A DNA stretch of 64,000 bases from Prinsepia uniflora (taxonomy: Eukaryota; Streptophyta; Magnoliopsida; Rosales; Rosaceae): contig CM064867.1 of NCBI GenBank assembly GCA_032719365.1, positions 62,680,136 to 62,744,135 on the forward strand, in the 5' to 3' direction. The notes below the pieces were generated by a model. It was given only the letters and a program-made list of their open reading frames with translations. It had not been told where the DNA came from and made no database searches. Positions 55,251 to 64,000 of this stretch are shown one piece after another. The position numbers and the translations under genes are program-made. Each line of letters opens with the position of its first letter. Positions within the stretch are counted from its first letter, which is position 1.

Positions 55251-56600
55251 CTAGTTAATCGGAATCGGTCTCACATGAAAACTAGCTAATAGGGCACCCT
55301 CATTATCCAATCCGAGTATAACTCCAGCTCTTCGGAGTTCCACTAACAAAGGCAAATACAGCATCCTTGGATGAGCTACTGAACTCGCAGATTTCCTACT
55401 TAAACCGTTTGCCACTACATTTGCCTTCCAGGGATGATACTCGATCGTGCAATTGTAGCCCTTCATCAGTTCCAACCATCATCTCTGTTTCATATTCAGT
55501 TCCTTCTGCGTGAAAAGATACTTCAAGCTCTTATGGTTCGTGAAAATCCTGCAGGTCTCTTCATACAAATAGTGCCTTCAAATCTTTAGAGCATGTACTA
55601 CTACTGCCAACTCTAAATCATGTGTAGGATAGTTCGACTCATGCGGCTTAATTGTTGAGAGGCATAGGTAATAATTCTCCCGTGTTGCATCAACACGCAA
55701 CTCAATCCTTGCAATCAAGAATTATTATATACTCGAACTCCCCACTATCATCTGGAAGGGCTAACATTGGTGCAAATGTTAGTCGTATTTTCAATTCTTG
55801 AAAACTCTGTTCACAGTGTTCACTCCAAACAAACTTAACCCCTTTTGTAGTCAAACGGGTTAACAGAGCACCTATGGTAGAGAAACCCTCTACAAAATGC
55901 CTGCAATATCCAGCCAACCCTACGAAACTCCATACCTTAATAACGGTCTTCGGTTGCTCCCAGTTGGTTACAATTTCAGCCTTCTGGGGTCCACACTAAT
56001 CCGCTTAGCTAAAATCACATGCCCTAAGAAGCCGATACTGTTAAGCCAGAATTGACACTTACTCAGTATTGCATATAGTTGGTTCCTCCTCAACCTATAC
56101 ACCACCAATCTCAAATGCTTCTCCTGCTCCCTAGTAGTTTTCAAATATACCAGGATGTCATCGATGAACACAATGACAAACCGATCTATGTATGATCGAA
56201 ACACTCGGTTCATCAAATCCATAAATGTTGGAGGTACATTTGTCAACCCAAATGGAATAACCAGAAACTCGTAATGACCATATCTCGTATGGAAAGAAGT
56301 CTTTGGAACATCTTCCTTGACAATCCTCAACTGATGGTATCCCAACCGAAGGTCAATCTTCAAAAAATACTTATCCCCTCTCAACTGATCGAACAAGTCA
56401 TCTATCTAGGGCAAATGATACTTATTCCTCACTGTTGCTTTGTTGAGTTGGTGGTAATCTATACACAATCGCAGGCTACCATCCTTTTTTCTTACAAACA
56501 ACATCGAAGCTCCCCAAGGTGATGTACTTGGTCGAATAAACCCTATACCCACTAACTCTTGCAACTGCACCTTCAGTTCCCTTAATTCAGCCGGCGTCAT
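55251..56600 (-). pseudogene. D array second internal copy: RT and RNase H
   Basis: Minus strand. 56406-56600 gives RT start (RELKVQLQELVGIGFIRPS, LFVRKKDGSLRLCIDY). 55968-56396 gives the palm with KTSFHTRYGHYEFLVIPFGL and the catalytic FIDDILVY. 55702-55917 is the connection with MAGYCRHFV. 55251-55475 has the RNase H end CTIEYHPWKANVVANGLSRK. One stop separates the RT pieces (56397-56405), so RT is nearly readable but broken. The uninterrupted VRKKDG motif confirms the solo-LTR site in the left copy. Confidence 0.87.
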
Positions 56601-57290
56601 ACGATATGGTGTCTGAGATATAAGTCTTGTAATTGGGAGAAGCTCGACGGTGAACTCAATCTCTCAATGGAGTGGAAATCCCGAAAAATCCTCTGGAAAC
56701 ACATTTGGGAATTCTCGCACCACTGGTATGCCCTCTGATATCCCTGAAAAGTCGTATTTGGTAGTCCTGGACTCTGGATTACCACTCTCTTACTGAAAAC
56801 AGTCGATAACGGCATGATGTTCCGATAACCAGTCCATCCCAAGTATGACATCGAACTCATGTAAATTTAGGAGTATCAAATCAGCAACCAAATCAGCCCC
56901 TCTTACCCTCACAGGATAGTCTTTCAATGCCTTATTCACAATGTACACATCCCCGGTCAGTGTAACTACCCCCACATCGAAATCAAGTGCGGACACCTCT
57001 CTATCCACTAACAATGCACAACTCCGAGATATAATTGAATGTGTGGCTGTAGGGTTTAACAAAATGCATACGTCATGCACTAAAATAGTGAGCGTACATG
57101 TCACCACTCTCGGGGCTGTTCTAGCCTCCAGCTAAGTAATTGAAAACACTCTGGTTTGTGGTCCCGACGATCGACCACGTCCTCGCGATCCTCAGAATCC
57201 ACCTCTAGCTCCTCCATGTCCTCAGCCACCAGTCACATCTGAAGTTGTGGCTGTACTCGGGTTCTGCCCTGTTGCACTCGGATCATTGCC
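56600..57290 (-). pseudogene. D array second internal copy: gag tail, protease and linker
   Basis: 57130-57290 encodes a Gly/Arg-rich gag tail ending RVFSIT. 56790-57107 encodes protease with LLNPTATHSIIS, where this lineage normally has the DSGATHSFIS-type active site, so the catalytic Asp is lost. It ends LHEFDVILGMDWLSEHHA. 56597-56860 is the linker toward RT. The copy is cut near 57299 and lacks most of gag and the PBS. Confidence 0.82.
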
Positions 57291-57299
57291 ACTGACACC

Positions 57300-57938
57300 C
57301 AATTTCCAGGAGATTCTGGCCACCTTCCTTCACGATTTCGGGCCTTGTGAGTTTGTACAACACATAGATACAATTTTCGATCATCATTGTCCAGCAAACC
57401 CTCTAAACTCAACTTCGAATTTTGACCCATTTAATGGTTTCAGGTTTTACCTGGCCGTGATTCCTCAGCTTCTCCGCTGTGCTCAGTCGTCCTCTCCGTC
57501 GTCTCTTAGTCTCTCTTTAACTTTCTGCCTCTCTCAACATCAAAGGGAAGGGTTGATGGTGTTGGTGTGGGTTGTACGGGCTTCATGTAAATAAGAAAAA
57601 AGAGGATGAAGATGAAATAAAAGGGGTGCATGAATTTGGGGGGCTGGGCCAATTGGATGAGTGACACTTGTCGCTCATCCATTGATCTACCTCAAATATT
57701 TTAACCGATGACAAACTGCCAACTATACACTTTCTCGTAATGCATGAATAGTACCCAATTTCTTCCATGTGTCGCCTGTATACGGACTCATGATGTCTTG
57801 ATCTACGTAACGGGCCTTGGTCAAAGTATAAATAGTATCCCGGGTTAAAAGTCAATATTTTTCCCTAATAAGGGGAAAAATTGTCATTTTACATTAAATT
57901 TCCGAATTTACATTTGATTAAAAGTTCGAGGTGTTACA
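57300..57938 (-). mobile_element. D array right LTR, truncated
   Basis: Homologous to about 25525-26196. It starts abruptly inside the LTR (AATTTCCAGGAGATTCTGGC) and runs to the LTR start TGTAACACC at 57938, next to TSD CCAAC. Confidence 0.85.
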
Positions 57939-57943
57939 CCAAC

Positions 57944-58338
57944 AATAACCACAAAATTTCCAAATCCAATCACACTTTTTTGCTCCTCATTGAGCCTTAA
58001 CCCTTACGCGAGGCTCCTTTTGAGTCCTAATCCACACTCCTGACCCATGTCTGTAACAAACACATATGTGAACATACCAATACGTATAGCTCACACATGG
58101 TTCCTCACGAAGGCACTAATATCGAGGGGTCATATATGTCAATACATATTAAACCATAACACACAAAATTAACAATAACCCTGAAACATACAAATATACA
58201 TATTCACAATTCGATCTAATAATCCAGAAGCACTAACAACCCTACTACTAGCTAGGGCTCGTCTATTAGTCTTGTCACCAGGTCGTGCACGTGGCTCGTA
58301 ACTCGGAGGTATGAAATTAACAACACAACAAAACCTTA
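57944..58338 (-). mobile_element. Element C internal region, part 2
   Basis: Continuation of 22966-23336 across the D array, ending at the PBS. No coding motif seen. Confidence 0.7.
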
Positions 58339-58396
58339 GCTCTGATACCAAGTTGACAGAATCCAACCTGAATACACTAGAATAGTACATTAGGCC
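58339..58396 (-). mobile_element. Element C PBS and 5' LTR stub
   Basis: TGGTATCAGAGC (minus) at 58339-58350, then the LTR end TGACAGAATCC (plus) from 58354. The LTR is cut after 43 bp by LTR L at 58397. Confidence 0.75.
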
Positions 58397-58661
58397 TGAC
58401 GTGACGCATCCCAATCCCCCCGGGATTATCGTGGGATGTGCCATGCTCCCTTTTGACACGAAATGTCAGACAAGGGATAAGTCAAACCTCAGCCCGTTCG
58501 GGGCTTCCAGAGCACGCCAGGATCAAAGAAGGAGTGTGATGTCTCGGTCTCTACTAAAGCCCGCATCCGTGATCAACCTGAAGGCATTAAAACCATTAAA
58601 AGCTGTGAGTGGACGAAAATTAATAGTTTAATACAAACAAATTTCATAAGAAGACATTTAT

Positions 58662-61600
58662 TGTCAGGACCCGTCCCAATCCCCCCGGGATTAACGCGGG
58701 ATGACCCTGATCCCGTCTGACACGAAGTGTCAGACAAGGGAATTTTCACCCTTAGCCCTCTCAGGCTTCAGAGTACGCCAGGATCCAAAGGAGGTATGTG
58801 ATATCTCGGTCTCTGCTACAGTCCATATCCGTTGTCAACCTGAAGGGCAGTCAAAACATTTAATAGCTGTGAGTGGACAAAACAAATCATTTAATAAAAA
58901 CATTTTCATAAGAAAGGCATTTGTACCCTTCACTAAAAAGAATGCATGCATTCGAAAACTATTTAACCAAAAGAACCATATGTGGGAACTAAGCCCAAAA
59001 CCATAACTGAAACCAAGTACACGGGGCACTGCCCAAAGCCATGTGGGACTCAGTCCAAAACCTGTATACATCACATATCATATAGCATACACATATAAAA
59101 CACATAACCCATCCTGTCACGGTATCTAAAGCTACACGCGTGCTACTCGAGGTCTCAAGCCCAAGTCTCTCAGGGTCCACCCAAGTCAATGTCCATAGAT
59201 CAATGACCTTCCCTGAGGTTATAATCTAAGCCCTCCTGAGAGTAAGGTAAACAACGGGGGCGACACCACTCAGTTAGTGCTCCGTGACTACTCCGGGGTC
59301 CACCCACGCCAATGACCCTCCCCAGAGGAGACATTCCAAATAAGAAAGGTATATGAATATATAGGACAGGACCCACCCCGATTATCACCTCGATAATTGG
59401 GAAGAATCCTGCTCCCATCTGACAACCAAACACAACAAACGAAAATAACCAAATGATTACACCACATACATTGTCAGACCAAGGAGATTAAACGATACAA
59501 CCAACTGAACAACAAGTCCACAGTTTCACAGAGCATAATTACAAAACAAGATAAGGATAAAACCCTACTCTGTGAACTAGTTACACCGCAACAGAAAAAC
59601 TTTATTCCTCTGCCTTGACGTTAGCCCCCAAAACTTGTACCACGACCTGGAGGGTATTAAAACAGAAAAGTTTGAGTGGACTAAAATAAACGATTATGGA
59701 AAACAGTTTAATGAAATTAGGGTTCACCCTCCAGTTTTACAACAAGCATGCATAACTAAAGATTCGAAAACACTTTTACGAATCATATGGAAACTGTTAT
59801 AGTAAACAGCCATAAAACCATGTAAAACCGAATGTAACATCAAAAAATAAAATCTGCTGGATCTATCCGAGTCTTTAAACTCATATGTCAGGCCTTCCCG
59901 GGATATCAACGAGTCTTTAAACTCAAAACACAACAATAGGCCTCGGGGGACATCACAGTAATCGAGTCTTTAAACTCATCATAATTCAATCAAGGGCCCG
60001 CCCCGTCATCAATTAACCGGGTCTTTAAACCCAAAACCAAATCCAGCAATCGTACCTGGTCCTTAAACCCAAAATCATGTGTAAATCATAACAAATTCAG
60101 GATCCATCGTGATCCAAATTCCAAAACCAATTCGAAATCACATTTTATCAAAACAGGACTTATGTCCGAATTTCACGTTCAAATCTCGAATCTTACTCAC
60201 AAATCATAATCAAATCATCATTAAAATGTAATATGCACAAATCGTATAAAATCACTCATCAAACCATCATCAAAGTATCGGAGAAACCATAGTCTTAAAT
60301 ACGTAAAAATACGATATATCACATCGAAAAGTGTGTATTCACGTAAAGCAGAAATATCATAAGTATAATCATAAAATCATATATAGAAATATAAAACAAG
60401 TGAGTAAAAACAGTTATGCATGCTCGGTTAGAAATCAAAAGTCCACTCACGAATTCGAACGCGTCAATTACGTCCCGTACGCTCCTCGCTTGCCTCGGGA
60501 AGGTTCTGGCCTATCAAAGATCACAATTTGGGTCAAAAACACTTCCATTAAGCTTACAATAATTTCCCTAATTTTTTCACGATTTTTCACGTAATTAAAT
60601 TAAAATCCTAAACCTTCGAACTCTTCAAACTATCCCGAATGATGCCCGATCGACTCGAAATTTAACTCAAAATGTCTGTTACACTGAAAGGATAAAATCA
60701 CCTGTTGACCGTGACAGGAGATATGGCCATACGCGCCGCCCAAAGTGGATGCACGTGAAAGCCACGTGCCCTGCACAGTAAGCTACAGTGTCGCCTTCCT
60801 TACCCATTTCCTTGTTAAACGGGTCACAAACCCGCGACACAACCCGATTCAAAACAATTCCAGCTTAATTCCTTTAGTTTTTCCACCAAAATCCTTCCAT
60901 TAAGTGTTAATATAGGTTCTCCCTTACTAATTACCTACAACGTGCCCTAAATCGACCATTTCACTCATGATCAAACAAACGGGTCAACTTTCGAAACTCA
61001 CTCAAATCAACTTGGTTTTCTAATTAAACTGTAACCAATTTCACAAACCCTTACCTGTAGGTAGTCGTCCTCAACCTTAAAATTTTCCAGAAACTGGAAC
61101 TTTAGTTCCAGGCCAAACCGTGATCAACTTCCTTCGATTTTTGTATGGTTGAAGTCGAAATGAACCCAGAAGACTGTTTCTAACCTCTGTTTAGCTCCTC
61201 TCGACTCACAATTTAATTTTTGGATGTGCCCCCTATCTATGGACTCGTAACGTCCCGAACTACGTCACAGCCATCGACTAACGTTCGTTTGACCTGCCAA
61301 GCAAAAAGTCCACATTTGACCATACTACTCACAGGGGTAAAAACGTCATTTCATTTATCGTTTTGCAATTTTACATCCTTTGAGTTTTAGGGGCGTTACA
61401 ATATATATAGAAACATCCTTAAAATCTTTCAAAGTATTCATGCCCGGTCCCCATAAACTGTCATGAACCATAAAAACCTTTCCAGGGTTCATGCGGTCCC
61501 TATAAACCGTCATGAACCTGAAAATCCATTTAGGGTCCCTGACTCGAAAATATAAAAGTAAAGTAACTGGGTTTCGTGCCCGAACACATGACTCAACTGG

Positions 61601-63644
61601 GCATCGTGCCTGATATCTCAGGGTCAGTCACGATTTTGATCGTAGTGATGCTTGCAACCATCCATCTAGGACCGCCCTCAATCCTGGTATGTCGCCATGA
61701 ACGAATCAACTGACGCGACCACCGCTAGATCATGGTGCACTCATGATCGATCAATATCCTGAACCCTCAGCACTCTGAAGTCGAGCCTCCCATGGCTGCT
61801 TGACGACAGTACATCCATCGTGACCTCTCCGGAAGGAACACATCCTAGTCTGGAGGCGAGCGTCATATCGTCCATCGCAGTGCACATAGGACTCGCCGCG
61901 ACCACGATTCAGACCCGTAGATCATCAATAGGGTCATATGCTCGAGAAAAAACCAAATGGGTCTCATACGCGAGTTTATCCTTTTTAAATCCAAAACCAT
62001 TTCATTTAAACCAATAAAGAAATACAAACCCGTATAGGCACCGTATAAGGCCAAAATCTCAAAATACGTGCCAATACGTAACCACACACAAATGCACTCA
62101 TGGAATCACAAAACAAGTATTAAAACATATAATAAACATTTATGCATGCAACAATTTAGGAAACAAGGTCCACTCATAGACCGTCCGAGCTATCGCCTCG
62201 ATATGCGTACCATACGGCTCTCATGGGCCAATCACCATCACCGGGGCTCCCAAACCTATCCAAATCACTTTACAGGGTTACTAACTACCTTATTAACCTC
62301 TCACTAAAGGCCCCTAATTTTCTCAAATTTTTAACTATTTTTTAACCCGATCCTAAACCTTCGGACACCCCGAAACCTATCGAAACGATGTCCGATCAAC
62401 ACAAAACCAGTCCCAAAATATTTGTTACATCGAATAGATGATATGATTTCACATATTGGAAGCATACCCAAAACTAGCCTCACGCACCCCCACGCGCGGC
62501 CTGAATCCCCTGCGCATGAGCCCACGTGTCGGGCACTGTAGCACTGTCTTCAACCTCTAGCCGGTCCGAATCGGCTAGTTTTGTGCAGTCGGTCCAGGTC
62601 CATATCCTCCTATTTATTTGTCTTTTTTCTTCCTTCTTTCCACCAATCTTCCTAAATCTATCCTATGAATCTAAATATATAAAGAAAACTAAGAGAAAAC
62701 GTCCAAAACCAACCCGTCCAATTTTGTTCCTCACGGTTCAACAACCCAGGTTTGTTCCCAGGCTTCACAGCCACTTACCAACCTCAAAAACCTTCCTAAC
62801 ACCTTCCTAGAACCTTAATGAACTCATCCTAATCATCCAAAACTATCCATGAAGCCCAAATTGAAATATTAGATTCAAAAACACAAACCGAGAACCTTAC
62901 CTTCTCTCCACCGTGCACGGCGTCTCGGCCACCTCCACGTCGTCCTCAGCTCGTCACTCCACCCTCTGTCTCCTTCATGGATTGGGTCAAGTGAGGGAGA
63001 GAATTGGGTGGTGGTTTGATAGGGAAAGGATGAGATCGGGTTTGGGTTTTGGTTTTGCACGAACAAAGGGATGATATGCATGAATGAATAAGGGTGGCCT
63101 GTAGATAAGTGACACTTGTCACTCATCCATTGGGCAGGAATTAAGTATATGGGGCCCACTAGGATACAAAAGTAGTCTGTCACGTAAAACACGTAATAGT
63201 TCCCTCGAACTTCCGTAAACTGTAACGTTTTCATCGAACGTCAGAATTCGACGTGCCGCCTGTCTACGGATTCGTATCATCCCGATCTACGTAACGGTCC
63301 TCGGCCCTTAGCCATTGGACCTCCCAGGTCAAAATTCAACTATTTGCCCCTTTTAATCAAATTACCAAAATACCCTTGAACTTCTGAACGTCGTAACTTC
63401 TTCCTCGATCGTCGGAATCGAACGTGCCACTTGTCTATGAACTCGCGACGTCCCGAACTACGTCACAATCATCGGCTAAAGTCCATTTGACCGCTAGAAC
63501 AAAAAGTCAACATTTTTCCCACGACCAGGGGCAAAACTGTCATTTTACATCGTTCGTCCGATTTCACCCAACTAATCACGTATTAACCTCACTAATCATG
63601 ATTAGTCACTAATCTAATCCCAGACTTCGGGACGGGTCGTTACA
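58662..63644 (-). mobile_element. Solo LTR J, TSD TTTAT, carrying solo LTR K
   Basis: The plus-strand edge TGTCAGGACCCG is at 58662 and TGTAACGACCCGTCCC (minus) at 63644. TSD TTTAT is at 58657-58661 and 63645-63649. Net length is about 2.94 kb after removing K. Boxes CTGTGAGTGGAC at 58867-58878 and GTCCACTCATAG at 62168-62179; palindrome at 63102-63129. Closely related to the G LTR. Confidence 0.9.
59364..61400 (-). mobile_element. Solo LTR K (2037 bp), TSD ATATA
   Basis: Plus edge GGACAGGACCC (for TGACAGG) at 59364, minus LTR start TGTAACGCCCC at 61400. TSD ATATA is at 59359-59363 and 61401-61405. It contains TTGAGTGGAC at 59672-59681, GTCCACTCAC at 60441-60450, and four stems GAGT-CTTTAA-ACTC or GGGT-CTTTAA-ACCC between 59869 and 60032. 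Confidence 0.9.
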
Positions 63645-64000
63645 TTTATACCCTTCACTAAAACAGGTTTATAAAGCCATTTCAAAACATCTCAAAGGGC
63701 ACTGCCCAGAATTTCCATAAGACCATCACAAATCCATAATTCCAAATCCATTTAGGGTCCCCGACCCGAAATCACGTTTATGAAACATAGGGTCCCAGAC
63801 CCGAAATCACATTTATGAAACATAGGGTGCCAGACCAGAAATCACATTTATAAACCACAAATGGGACTCATGCCCAATATCATAACCAAATGGCCTATAG
63901 CCCGATCATGCAAACCAACTAGGCCCCCGGCCCGATGCAGTACTCAAATCCAAATCTGTTTATCCAAATCCATTTATCCAAAGCCATTTATGGGTCCCCG

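Larger units (their letters stand above)
23337..57938 (-). mobile_element. D array: chromovirus LTR-internal-LTR-internal'-LTR' at one insertion site, TSD CCAAC
   Basis: The outer ends are a minus LTR end (TAACTGGACCCG, an altered TGAC) at 23337 and a minus LTR start (TGTAACACC) at 57938. They are flanked by a perfect TSD CCAAC at 23332-23336 and 57939-57943. Inside are LTR 23337-26196, internal 26197-31920, LTR 31921-53557 (carrying elements E and F), truncated internal 53558-57299 and truncated LTR 57300-57938. One TSD around three LTRs implies unequal recombination after a single insertion. The pol lineage is a chromovirus (chromodomain after integrase), Tekay/Del-like. Confidence 0.85.
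58397..64000 (-). mobile_element. LTR L, minus orientation, continues past window end
   Basis: LTR end TGACGTGACGCATCCC at 58397. The segment 58397-58656 has the CTGTGAGTGGAC box at about 58604 and CCTTCAG acceptor-like context. It is interrupted by solo LTR J and resumes at 63650 with a dense micro-hairpin series (63697-63902). The other end lies outside the window. Confidence 0.75.

Noticed and set aside
1..64000. tRNA or rRNA genes
   Set aside because: The only tRNA-like strings are PBS complements next to LTRs (6406, 16248, 31906, 46377, 58339); no cloverleaf or rRNA core sequence was seen.

Overview
The window looks like gene-poor, probably pericentromeric, heterochromatin of a flowering plant, most likely a eudicot. 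I found no cellular gene, rRNA or tRNA. Nearly all of it is nested LTR retrotransposons, which I mapped from LTR pairs, PBS and PPT sites and seven perfect 5-bp target-site duplications (TSDs). The plant call rests on three things: PBSs matching initiator tRNA-Met (TGGTATCAGAGC), chromodomain Ty3/gypsy (chromovirus, Tekay/Del-like) pol remains, and a Tat-lineage element with the antisense extra ORF known from plants.

Layout. 1-11733: plus-strand chromovirus-like element A. Its 5' LTR is split by a minus-strand non-coding LARD (967-8067, TSD CCATT, degenerate tRNA-Asp PBS). About 12330-22965: 3' LTR of an old minus-strand element C, split by plus-strand element B (13460-22392, TSD CTTTC). C continues as a short internal region, is split by a 34.6-kb block (23337-57938, TSD CCAAC), and resumes at 57944 to reach its PBS and 5' LTR stub at 58354-58396.

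The 34.6-kb block is array D, arranged LTR-internal-LTR-truncated internal-truncated LTR. It holds the only recognisable gag-pol remains, all broken. Nested in it are a solo LTR inside reverse transcriptase (28871-30581, TSD CCATC), a Tat-derived element E with a spliced-looking antisense ORF (32402-36380, TSD CACAA), and LTR element F (38284-53153, TSD GGTTG). F carries minus-strand array G, whose 6018-bp period is about 99.6% identical between copies, followed by a diverged LTR fragment H. The right end (58397-64000) is LTR L, which contains solo LTR J (58662-63644, TSD TTTAT), which contains solo LTR K (59364-61400, TSD ATATA).

The most interesting unexplained signal is in the LTRs. (1) The LARD family carries three consecutive hairpins whose stems differ in sequence but stay paired, with wobble pairs on the sense strand. 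(2) The chromovirus-like LTRs, although diverged, share an ordered non-coding architecture. It consists of a GTGAGTGGAC box, ATGCATGC, an array of tiny hairpins with covarying stems, ATGCATGC again, a matching GTCCACTCAC box, and a CCCTCCAG acceptor-like site. This looks like a structured LTR intron or RNA module. A 28-bp palindrome and a hairpin near the LTR end are also conserved.

All calls come from reading the sequence by eye; no alignment or database search was run.
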